DNA of 64,000 bases. It comes from Phytoseiulus persimilis. Lineage: Eukaryota > Arthropoda > Arachnida > Mesostigmata > Phytoseiidae. The notes beneath the pieces are model-generated. The model had not been told where the DNA came from. It searched no databases and saw only the letters and a program-made list of their open reading frames with translations. This document shows, piece after piece, positions 1 through 10,115 of the stretch (position 1 is its first letter; every line of letters starts with the position of its first letter). The stretch is from positions 27,962,001 through 28,026,000 of the forward strand of contig CM075101.1 of NCBI GenBank assembly GCA_037576195.1, written 5' to 3'. A program made the translations under genes and the position numbers.

Positions 1-1
1 G

Positions 2-223
2 TTAGACCGGTCCGATATCACCTTGTATCGACGTGACAAGGACGTCATCCTGAACGAATATACACAGGTGCACGGCGTAAATCGCTCGCTGCTAAATGGA
101 AGACCCACGCCCGCGGCATGTGAACTAATCAATGTCTCCGGTTTATCTAGTTTAAAATCCTGTTGGCAGCACTCGACAGACGGAATAAAGCTGGATCGCT
201 TTTCAATGAATGAAGAACATTAA
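2..223 (+). CDS. 3' terminal exon of an unidentified gene (5' partial)
   Basis: The frame is open from position 2 to a TAA at 221-223, giving about 73 residues that end MNEEH. The stop overlaps an AATAAA hexamer starting at 222. An ORF open to the window edge and closed by a stop plus a polyadenylation signal is what the last exon of an upstream plus-strand gene looks like. The peptide has a mixed, globular composition, including GRPTPAACELINVSGL and SCW, with no repeats. A splice donor could also lie after the CAG near 66-68 (CAG|GTGCAC), in which case only the first part is coding. I do not recognise the family and give no function. A chance ORF of this length is possible; the adjacent signal is the main support. 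Confidence 0.4.
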   Translation, partial: LDRSDITLYRRDKDVILNEYTQVHGVNRSLLNGRPTPAACELINVSGLSSLKSCWQHSTDGIKLDRFSMNEEH

Positions 224-227
224 TAAA
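222..227 (+). terminator. Poly(A) signal AATAAA after the left-edge ORF
   Basis: The hexamer AATAAA overlaps the last bases of the TAA stop at 221-223. A signal this close to the stop implies a very short 3' UTR, which is unusual but not unknown. It supports reading 2-223 as the end of a gene. Confidence 0.4.
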
Positions 228-1302
228 GCCGGACTTCTTTCGTTATCACATGTATCGGAACAAAAGATTGTCCGCTGATAGATCGCGCGTGTTGCGAACA
301 GTTCCGCGTGAGCTTAGCCATTAGGAAATTTGAAGATGTGATTCCGAGCGTGAAGTGGCCCAAAGATGCTAAATGGAAGGAATTGAGTTGCGAATCGGAT
401 CATCACTGAAGCTTTGAATGAACACGACCGCTGATCACCCCAATTATTAAATTACCTCAAGTATCGTCGATGTTCGAGAACCCTCGCTCTGATGAAGCCG
501 CGATCCACGGCTCTGTTCGATAAGCGCTCTTTTTCTCGACCGGAGTGATCCCACACTCATCAGCGACCTTTGATAAATACACCGTCGATTCGGCTATTGG
601 AATGTTCCAGACGGTTCTCCATCACTTCAGACCTTTGGCAGGGCAGCGTTCACCAGCTTCCATCGCTAAGATGTCATTTCGTCTGCTCAAGCTCGAGTGA
701 ATCGTTCATAGGCTTCCGATCCGCGATGACCTAGAACAAAACGATCGATTCCGTCGCTGAACATCTCAGCGCTATGTTTTGTTACCTACTCTCAGGCAGA
801 CCGCCGGTTTCGGTTCCGTTTCCCGTCCGCTGCACGACTCATCTCGGGCGGGTCTCCGAGAGGTTATTGTGTTCCACTAACATTCTGTCTCCTCTTCTTC
901 TCCGCTTTTCATTCACCCCAGGTCCACATCGTGTAGAAGGGGCGTATGACGCTCCCCGGGTGTGACATAACAGCTGAGCAGCATTGACGGCGGGACCGTT
1001 AGCTCAGAAGTTTCTTCCGGGTCTTCGTTTTGTTCCAAAGCTGACTTCGTTCCTTGCCCGTCAGCCAGCCGCTCATTCGTTCGCTCGCTTGCCTGCACGC
1101 CTGCCTGCCTGCTGGATCGAATTCCAACCATCTTTTCGGCCACCTTACCGCTCGGAGAGGGTTTTCCTTGGACAGGCAGACAGATGCAAACGCAGACACA
1201 GTAGTCTTCATAGTGGAAGTGTAGTTGACGCGAGGAGGTTTCCCCCCTCCCCCTGAAGCTATATGAGGCTACTTCACCGGCTTTGGATGTCATTCGCCTA
1301 CG
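224..1302. other. Intergenic region upstream of chitin deacetylase
   Basis: I see no supported coding exon. The short ORFs at 774-1293 on both strands overlap one another, are rich in Cys/Arg/Pro and match nothing I know. The promoter and 5' UTR of the chitin deacetylase gene must lie here. There is a TATA-like CTATATGAG near 1258, but it sits only about 45 bases before the ATG, so I do not call it a core promoter. Confidence 0.5.
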
Positions 1303-4300
1303 ATGTTACAACAGTGGATACCGAAGAACGCGGTAGCGGGCCTTCTTGTGCTCTCTCTTGCAGTTTACGGTAAGTTTCTCCATTGTGCCTCTTCACCCCG
1401 GCTTCATCGAGACCCTGCATCTCGAGTCTCGAAGCACGTTACACTAGGCTCTCCGAGTGTTTATGTGCCCATCCGATCTTTCTATTCGACGGACACACGA
1501 AAAAAATCTGGCGATTCTCCTGTCCTGCCAAAGGAGGCCTCCTTATGAGCGCAGCTTCCCCATTCATAGGATCAACAGCTCTCTTATGCGGCCCCAGCGT
1601 GTTCCAGAACTGGAACTGTGAATCATTTATCCAATAAGAGCAGCTCTGTTTTGAATTTTGAGTGAATGAATCGAATCCGAGCATTCGTTCTTTCCCTCCG
1701 CTAGCAGTTCGTTTTTCTGCTTCTTAGAGCCACGAAAGTCTCTCATCTCGATACGACGCATCAGTACGGCAGCGACTCAACGAAATGCGTCGATCACCCC
1801 TGCAGTGAGAACAAAATGCGAACCGGGGACACTTGTCCTCGGAAAACTTGTTAATTACAATCCGTTTGTCAAACACGCTAGCATCTCCCTGTTGGCTGGT
1901 ATTCCAATATTTTCTCCTCGTGGTTGGGCGTGAAATAGACTTTCCCCTTGTCCGTCTACCCAAGACTGCGCTCTGAACTATTGTCGACGTATTGGATACT
2001 GATTTTTATTCAATCATACGATCGGGTCGAGTGCGTCGACGAAGGCCGCCGTTTCAGCCCATTACGGCGAGGAGCTCTCGACGTTCTCTTCCGCTATGTT
2101 GTTCTCCGCATGCTTCAGTGAGGGGTGCCTCGAGCTGTTGAAGAGCTGCTGACACTAATCCCTGGGACGGAGCTTAGCTTTAACCCTCGGACTGGGAGCA
2201 TGGATGGGCAGATCGTTTTCTGGAGTAGAGGAGATTTCTTTTTGCGGAAGCAGCCATATCCATGTAGATAGGGAGTTTTTGGCGCGAGTTGTCGAGTTCT
2301 GATATGCGGCTCGTGCATAGTAAACAACTTGAAGATGTCAATGCGGGCGTCTGCCGTTTTATGACGTTCTTCCGTTACAACACTCGCCCAAGCCGCTGGC
2401 TGGACAGATGGCGCAGCAACCGGTTGGCGACTCCGCCGAAGACCAAACCCAAACTGGCTGACTGATTGATAGAAGTTATACCCTGAACCACTGTTGGATT
2501 GAGAACGTTTCGCAAAGCGTTGTTCGGGTGGCATCGGCTCTTGCAGCACGGTTGTTGCTTGGGGCGAAAAAGCGACACCGCCTTTTGCCTCTCTCCGCTT
2601 GAAATACTGATCCGGTTCAGCGACGACATGCTGACGTTGATGTCGAAGACAAGAACCGCGCTTTTCTCAGTCGTCGCTGTTGGTTCCGCCTTTCACGACC
2701 CCTCTCATTAACCTTCCGCGAGTTCGTGATGGACGAACTTTCATCCGGCGCATTAGACGCAGGGTCGACTATCTGCTGCGCACAGTGGCTTCGATTTATC
2801 CGAAGCTTCCTCTTTCTCGCGCACAGAACGGGGCAAATCCTATGGCAGTCGTTCGAGTTGAGGGTCATCTATAGTAATATCAAGGAAACACCAAATGGAG
2901 TTGGTGGGCAACATTGGCATGACGGGCTCCAGACAGGGGACCCTCATGCGTGCATCTCTGTATACGTACATCTTGACGTCTTCAAGCGCGAGCGATCTCG
3001 TGCCATTGTTGCTGTTCGGTCGGAATGACTGATTGATTAGCGCGCTCGGTTTTAGCGTGAGCGAAGGTAAAGGGATTGTGTCATGAGCTCCGCATGATTT
3101 CTTCAACCCACCTCGGAACACCGACGGAAATGTAGGCGCACAGTAGCGCCCAGCAGGCGTGTTCGGAATCGTTGATTGTCCTTCGATGGGGTTTTCCGGC
3201 AACCAAGATTCGTTGTCTGCGTTCTGCAATAAGTTAAAGCTAGGTATCCTGGGAACCGGGCGACTTCATGATCTCGAGAGCGAAACAGCATCTTATGGTT
3301 TGTGGTTCCTCCCTCCGCCACCCCCGAAATTGTGTCGGAATGGCCCGAGCAGCCTCCGAAGAGAAATCGTTGGCTACGCGCCTTGTTGAGGACCAGCTCG
3401 GCTCGAGCTCCTCGAGCAGGAGGCGCTGTATTCACGGGAGTAGTCTCTACAGATTTGTCGCTGGTCGGAGATCGAGGGCACATTCTGAAGAACGGATTCG
3501 AGCTTTAAAAACTTCGGTTCATTCGCTCAAAAGAGCGTGACTTTCGCCATTCCATAATTTTCTGTTTTTCCAAGTAGCGAAATTTGCGAGAATCGTAAAT
3601 TTTACAAACCGCAAGAGTCGGGTTCTAGTGGTAGAACCCATCTGACGGTATCCTCCGCGTTCAGTGAATCAGAATAACTAACGATCGGTGTTGAAGAGGA
3701 CAAGCAAAGTCGAAGGGGAAGAAACGTTCTCGTAACTCGTTCGCAATAGACGGTTTGCTCGTCGAGCTTTTCGCGATTCTCTGGTTCGAAGCTATCGATG
3801 GCAAGGATCCCTCGGACCAGCACGGATCTGACTCTTGCGGCCTTCCTTTCAGGTATTCAGGCCACGACGATCTCGAGTCGTCAGAAACGTCAAGTCAAAC
3901 AGCTCGAGGCAGATGTGGAGAATGATGCCGAACTCTGTAAAGGTCGATCCCCGTCGGAATACTTCCGTCTGACTGCAGATGAGGATTGTCGAGATGTCGT
4001 TCGCTGTTCGGTTCAGGGTCTCTTGGCTCTCCGCTGTCCCTCGGGATTGGCTTTCGATATCGAAAAACAAACGTGCGACTGGAAATCAAACGTGAAGAAC
4101 TGTGAACAGCTCGAGAAGCCACGTCTGGTCGCCCCGCTGCTGGCTACCGACGAGCCGATCTGCGAGACCGGCAAGCTGGCTTGTGGAAACAGTGACTGTA
4201 TCGAGAAAGAGAAATTCTGTAACGGCACCCCCGACTGCTCCGACGGATCTGACGAGAACGCTTGCACCGTCGACAAGGATCCCAACCGCGCTCCTCCTTG

Positions 4301-5577
4301 CGATCAGTCGCAGTGTGTTCTCCCCGATTGTTTCTGCTCCGTGGACGGAACCCAGATCCCCGGGAAGCTTGAGCCCAACACCGTACCCCAAATGGTTACG
4401 ATCACCTTCGACGATGCCATCAACAACAACAACATCGATCTTTATGATAAAATTTTCAAAGACGGCCGAAACAACCCTAACGGATGCATGATCAAAGGAA
4501 CCTTCTTCGTTTCGCATAAATATTCAAACTACTCCGCTATACAAGAAATGCATCGCAGAGGCCACGAAATGGCGGCGCATTCCATCACGTAAGTAGGATG
4601 AGGTGGGAGAGAGGATTCTTCCGATACCTGGAACGGTTCCCATCGAATATCAGTCGAAATGGCTAATTTTGATTATTTCACCTCACAACAAAACCGCGAA
4701 ACTCCAATCATTCTAATTATAATCTCTTCGCTGCTTCCGCAGTCACAAACACGATGAGAAATACTGGTCCGAAGCCACCGCGGAGACTTGGGCCAAAGAA
4801 ATGGCTGGAGTTCGTCTCATCATGGAACGTTTCTCCAATATCACCGATAACTCCATTGTGGGTGTTCGTGCGCCATTCCTCCGTGTCGGTGGTAACAATC
4901 AATTCTTCATGATGGAGGAGCAGGCTTTCCTCTACGATTCTACCATCGCCGCGCCCTTGTCCAACCCGCCACTCTGGCCTTACACTTTGTACTTCCGTAT
5001 GCCGCACAAGTGCCACGGCAACGGACAGAACTGCCCCTCCCGATCCCACGCTGTGTGGGAAATGGTCATGAACGAGTTGGATCGTCGTGACGACCCATCC
5101 TTCGATGAGGAACTGGCTGGTTGTGCTATGGTCGACGCTTGTTCCAACATCATCTCAGGAGAACAGTTCTACAACTTCCTGAATCACAACTTCGAGCGTC
5201 ATTACAAAACCAATCGGGCTCCACTCGGTCTCTACTTCCATGCTGGATGGCTGAAATTGAATCCCGAATATCTCGACGCTTTCGTCCAATGGATCGATGA
5301 AGTTCTCGATAAGAACGACGTTTACTTCGTGACCATGACCCAAGTTCTTCAATGGATCCAGCAGCCCACTGAAAACTCAGGGATCCGCGATTTCGCTCCG
5401 TGGAAGGAGAAATGTGATGTCAAGGGCCAGCCGCAGTGCTCTCTGCCCAATGCTTGCCCTCTCACAACCAGAGAACTACCCGGAGAGACCATTCGTCTTC
5501 ACACTTGTGTCGAATGCCCTCAGAACTATCCCTGGCTTGAGGACCCCACCGGTGATTACTTCGCTTTCAAGAAATAG
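1303..5577 (+). CDS. Chitin deacetylase, group I (CBM14 + LDLa + NodB), three exons
   Basis: The enzyme removes N-acetyl groups from chitin, outside the cell in cuticle or tracheal matrix. Exons are 1303-1369, 3853-4588 and 4743-5577, all GT-AG with matching phases (1, then 2), giving 545 residues. Exon 1 encodes a signal peptide (hydrophobic core LLVLSLAVYG), followed by a basic RQKR site at residues 32-35. A CBM14 chitin-binding domain with six-cysteine spacing covers about 51-106, and an LDL-receptor class A domain with the CSDGSDENAC calcium signature covers 126-160. The NodB deacetylase domain keeps all catalytic motifs: TFDD (207-210), HSITH (His265 and His269 metal ligands), RAPFLRVGG (310-318), YDST (332-335) and LYFHAGWL (His434). 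Intron 2 splits the HSITH motif. The length and domain order are those of arthropod CDA1/CDA2 (serpentine/vermiform) proteins; I cannot separate CDA1 from CDA2 with certainty. The ORF continuing upstream of 3853 is intron. Confidence 0.95.
1370..3852 (+). other. Intron 1 of chitin deacetylase (2,483 bp)
   Basis: The intron starts GTAAGT directly after TACG and ends in CCTTCCTTTCAG. It separates the signal-peptide exon from the chitin-binding exon, a common arrangement in secreted arthropod proteins. A minus-strand open frame of about 140 codons lies at 2115-2549 but has no recognisable domain. I see no other structure. Confidence 0.85.
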
Positions 5578-5918
5578 AGTTCGCGAGCCTTCGCGATTTG
5601 ATTGAGGAATCATCGGAGATCTATAGGAAAACATAGGGAGTAGAAAAAAACTTGAACGAGTGACGGAGAGATGGCACTGCACTGTTGGAGTTTTCCTAGA
5701 AGTTATCTCGTTTGTTTTTGACGAGGAGACCTATGCGACAAAAGCACTCAGCCATCGATTCAAAACAGCACCTCAGCTCGACTGGCGGTCGATAGATGAT
5801 GTCAACCTTCCCCACGAGACAACAATGGTAAATTATGTTTCCGGATCGTGTAAATATTGTATATATGCCAAGATCGAGCGAACGTTCTTGTAGTGTTCAG
5901 AATGATCCTGAACTCTGG

Positions 5919-5924
5919 AATAAA
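5919..5924 (+). terminator. Poly(A) signal of chitin deacetylase
   Basis: AATAAA within CTGGAATAAACGC lies 342 bases after the TAG stop of the chitin deacetylase reading frame. No earlier AATAAA is visible in the 3' UTR. Distance and strand fit the gene's cleavage signal. Confidence 0.65.
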
Positions 5925-8174
5925 CGCTGTGTTTCTGTGAGTTCACTCGGGTCGATGTTGCATCTAAGGTCCTACCCTGGGAAATGGGCCGCTAGGCCTC
6001 GGGATCCTGAGCTTTGAATTTTTCCCCATGGTATCGAGATAAACTCGAAAATCGTCAGTGGGGAAAATGATCCGGGATACAAGAACTCGACGCCCATTGA
6101 TCCAGCCGGATCAACGCATCTCGGACAGACCACATATTTCTCCTCTCTGGATAGACTCCGGAATTCTTACGCCGGTCCTCAACTTCTCGAGGATACACTC
6201 ATTCCCGATTCTCGAGAGATTCTGACCTCTGAAAGCTATGTATGTGCTTCAAGTCATACGTTGCCGCTCAATCGTGGTCATCGGTCACAACTATATGCAA
6301 CTCGTGAGCTTATCGGGGTGGTTTGACTCTTCCACAATTAGCATCCAGTATTCTGGTGGTAGGGAAATGATGAAGTCATCAGATATCACTCTCAAGTAAG
6401 ATTACAGGACAAGTTCACTCTGAAAGTATGACTCCTCAGCGAGTTTCTCGTCTAGATCCGATTCGAGGAAGTCTTTAATGAGCGCTTCGGTGAGTAAAAG
6501 TACCACCGAGGAATTGTACCATAATCTCGAGGAGGATGAGCTTGTGCTCGCCGCGGCCCAGCTGGCCCCATCCCGGTTTTCCTGGAGAGCCAATTCAGAA
6601 CACCCAATCCTGACTGCACCATCAGCTGCCTCACAGTAATCCGCCCAGAGTTGAGCGGCTTCATGAGCTGTGAGGCATCGAGCTGTGGGAAAACGATCCG
6701 TGGGTATATTCCGAATATTTTGGTGTTCATTCGAACCGGGAACAGCCATAGAAAGTATGCCCATGGGGAGTGATTTATATAAGATGAGCTCCAATTGCTA
6801 TGAGAACGCACTCCATTGGTGATCCACCGTCCATTACTTGATCATGCCGTTCGCTATGTTTTTTTTTTGTTAAAAAAGGAGCCCTCTTTCTGCCAGATAG
6901 ATCATCGGACTCCTAAGTGAGCCATGGGCAATTTTGCAAAGCAGTCGAATCACGGGGGATCGCGGTGTTGATTTTTTTCAGCTCTTCGGGTTCGCCTTGT
7001 ATCTGATCGTTGAAAAGATTCCCTAACACTCCGATTCGACTCCGGAGGCTCTCGAGTCACCAATTCTCAACCGAATCTTGAAAACGAAACGGGAAAAGAT
7101 GAGTATCTTAGAGAGCTATCGGTGAGGAGAACCAGTAGCGGCCAGAATTACGGCCAGAGGAGTGGCAATCGTAATCGTGGCTCAGCCAAGAGATATCATC
7201 CTCTACATATATGTATGTCTCGGCCTGAACTGAGGCTGTGAAGGGAGAGAACAAGAAAACGCGACCGCCACAGTTTGGTGCCTCGATTGAGGGTCACATC
7301 GTCCGTGGTTTTGGAAAGTAGAGGTGAAGAGTCAGGCGTCGAGGATCCGCCCATCAGCGGATTGGAAATCCTAGATCACATGCATGGAGCGGTTTTCTTC
7401 CGATGGACCAAAGGAATCGGAAAATCACGCAAATGGCGCTTCGCTCGCCTGCTACGTCGGACACGGGCGCTGTTCGTTTCTTAGCTTTTGATTTCCAATT
7501 GTCTAGATCGCTTTATTTTTGAAGGAAAAGAAATGTGTTCAACTCGGATCATCCTTGGCTGAAGAACGGGGACCGCTTTTCGACTAGCTTCTTCCACTCT
7601 TGACTCATTCTTCCCAAACATTCCCAATCGCTTTGGCTGGGCATCCGGAGCGGTCGAGGCTGCGTTCTGCTGGCATCCCACCGCAGGCTTGAAATATGGA
7701 GCCTACGGATGTTCTCTGCTTCATCCGCCCCCCACCGTCGGGAGGACTGCCAGAGGGGCGGAGAGAACAGAGCCTACAAAGCGAGCGGAATACCAGTGCG
7801 ATTTACTTAAGACACACTACGACTCTTTGGAAAAACTTCAATACGACAATCGTTATGGTGGCGATAGGTGCCATTTCGGTCTTGATCATTGCGAGTGATT
7901 ACAGTTATCGGAGACTAGGAATTCTCCATCGCTGACTCTATTTTCAGCGCTATCAGACGCAGTGCTGCCGAAAACACCGAAAAGACGGCGCGTTCCGAAT
8001 GGCGGTGAAATGAAGTCGCGGCCCAACACTTCATTGGCGAATTCTGCGGCTAATTCGCGATTCCTCCCAGAGGAAGATGTGAATCACGATGTCTCCGAGA
8101 GAAACTCTCTCATATTCTAGGAAGGTGCTCCTCCGCACATCCTTAACAGTCGCGGCAGCCCATCGGAAGGATAT
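5925..8174. other. Intergenic, no supported gene
   Basis: I find no recognisable exon. The longest minus-strand open frame (6402-6794, about 130 codons) starts at TTG, contains a Ser run and matches no family I know. A poly-T run lies near 6860-6868. Confidence 0.5.
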
Positions 8175-8205
8175 TCATGAGTAGAGACGCCATATGACCG
8201 GACAT
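8175..8205 (+). repeat. Left terminal inverted repeat
   Basis: This 31-bp sequence is perfectly complementary to 8833-8863. It begins TCATGAGTAGAGACGCC and ends in the first CCGGACAT heptamer-type motif of the element. Confidence 0.85.
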
Positions 8206-8832
8206 TCTTCCCATGAAAACCGGACATGGTCCGTACAGGACATCAGTGCCGAAACCGGACATCAAACCGGACAGTTCCAGATCCACCAATTTATATGACT
8301 GGAAGGGGCTCAACTCTCGATATGTTTCCCTCATTCAATACAGCATTGATGAGTCTCAAGTACTCGGATGAGAAGTAAGAGTGAACTTTACTCTCTCTTC
8401 AATTATTTCCAACATCTGTTCCTCAGAGCACCGGATTCTTTATTCGAGATCTTCTCCAAATTCGGGTATCTAGAGGACCTTCTTCCGGAGCATTTCCCGA
8501 CACAATATCATTCGAACATGGAGGAGCGCATTTTTCAGTTTTGTTTTTGCGCAGGAAATAAGTCTTCGCGTGGGAAACCCAAGATTTGAATCCGCTAGCC
8601 GACGGAACAGCGGTCTGCGAAGACGGCGTTCAACCGTCCGCGGGCGTGATGCGCTCACACACGGCAAGTGCTCTCTAGAGCCGGACATTCGCTCCCGGAA
8701 GGGCTTGGAATCGAGCTGGGTTTCCTTCGATCTCTCAATAATTGGAAATCATCTTCTCGGATCCCGAACTTCAGACCTTCTCTCCCAGAATCCGGACATG
8801 GTCCCCTGAAATCCCGGAAACCGGACAAGGAC

Positions 8833-8863
8833 ATGTCCGGTCATATGGCGTCTCTACTCATGA
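8833..8863 (-). repeat. Right terminal inverted repeat
   Basis: This is the exact reverse complement of 8175-8205. It ends the 689-bp element; the flanking bases (GATAT on the left, GCCTT on the right) do not form an evident target-site duplication. Confidence 0.85.
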
Positions 8864-9205
8864 GCCTTTGGGTTGAACTCGAATCATGTTAGGGCTCCGA
8901 CCGTAATCAGTACTCAGTACAGCGACTTGGATCTCGGAGATTCGGGACGAGGTGTCTTCGATGTGAATAAACTTTCGGGTTCGAGTCCGACCGAGTTGAA
9001 GCCACTACCTGTCAGAGATGATTGCGTGAACATCTGAAACTACCCTCTTGAGCACGCCAGACATTGAATCCCACTTTTTGTAGATCTCTGCGTAGAAAGA
9101 GGATTCAATTTATATCAGAATTAAATCTGAACCATCTTAAGACCCAAGCCCACCGCCCGCAATGGGATTTGCGAGGCGATAGGGAGTGTCGCTGAAGCAA
9201 TACCG

Positions 9206-9263
9206 AAAGGTGATCCCGGGACACTTCTGAGGGCAGGCTGAGAGGTTCAGCCGGAAAACAAAG
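9206..9263 (+). repeat. Dispersed repeat, copy 1
   Basis: About 57 bases beginning GAAAGGTGATCCCGGGACAC are nearly identical to the reverse complement of 63847-63906, with two substitutions and one inserted A. On the opposite strand both copies could encode the same short peptide, containing FVFRLNLSA and CPGITF. It is probably a fragment of an interspersed mobile element; the family is not recognised. Confidence 0.65.
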
Positions 9264-10074
9264 ATCTCTGGGCTGCTCTCGTCCATTAACCCATGAGTCT
9301 GACCCCTTCGAACTGAATCTGTCGAGGAATGAGAGAGCGAAGAGAAAGCGACATGATATTTCGTCATGAATCCTGACATCACTTATTTTTTTATTTTTCC
9401 TCATATAGAATAGATTCAAACAAGGTCCAGGTAAAAATCATAGTTCATCTGGTTCGCTCAGCACTGTCACAAGTGTATCGGCGTGTATTGAAACTTTCCG
9501 TTCAAAGATTCATTTCCTTTCTCGTATATTCCTCAACCCGCTCGGTGTGCATCGAAGGTCTCTCGTCAGCATCGGGGGTTTGCGATACCACCTCTTTCCA
9601 TTCTTGTAGGCTATCATCAGATGTGGACAAATTCTTTATCTCTCACTTCATCTGCTCTCTTCATCGCTTTCGTGTTAGGCCTCTTCTTGATAAAAACTGA
9701 GAGCATAGGAAACACGTTTCTCATGAAATTCTCGCTGAAAATATTCTCATTACTCGTGAAGTCGACATGGAGGCATCGTTCTAAGATCCGAACACTAGGT
9801 AAGGTGTTCATGATAGATGAGGAGAGTTTCTCCAATTGCTTTGTTGGTGGGGGCGGTAGTCATCTATCCTTTCATAGGTCGATTGATGAATTCATTGGTT
9901 ATGGATACTTACATAGCTAGCTAGGCAGATTGATTGATTGATTCATAGATACATAGATTGATCTTATTTTACCTCCGTCTTTGAGAAACATTGATCGATT
10001 TTGTGTGGTATTGAGATTTGTCTCACGGAACAGACAACAAATAAATTATGTTGAATTGAGAGAGAAGAGTAGAT

Positions 10075-10115
10075 CCTATATATATAATCATTCATTAATA
10101 TATATATATGTATAT
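10075..10115. repeat. AT-rich simple repeat
   Basis: TA dinucleotide stretches (TATATATATAATC, then AATATATATATATGTATATG) form a low-complexity AT block in otherwise balanced DNA. It is an ordinary microsatellite. Confidence 0.7.

Larger units (their letters stand above)
8175..8863. mobile_element. Non-autonomous DNA transposon (MITE-like), 689 bp with 31-bp TIRs
   Basis: The two ends are perfect inverted repeats of 31 bp (8175-8205 and 8833-8863), beginning TCATGAGTAGAGACGCC. Inside are repeated CCGGACA heptamers clustered near both ends: 8198, 8220, 8255, 8267 on the left and 8681, 8792, 8821 on the right in direct orientation, plus one inverted copy in the right TIR (8834-8840). Clusters of short subterminal repeats are typical transposase-binding sites in hAT-, P- and MULE-like elements and their MITEs. 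The interior has only short ORFs (at most about 80 codons) and no transposase motif, so the element cannot move itself. I see no clear target-site duplication, so the superfamily stays open. The perfect TIRs suggest a young copy. Confidence 0.75.

Noticed and set aside
2115..2549. Minus-strand ORF inside chitin deacetylase intron 1
   Set aside because: It starts at CTG, has no recognisable domain and no splice partners.
3798..3852. ATG-led extension of the chitin-binding ORF (MARIPRTSTDLTL...)
   Set aside because: It has no clean signal peptide, and position 3853 follows a strong acceptor whose phase joins the true signal-peptide exon at 1303-1369.
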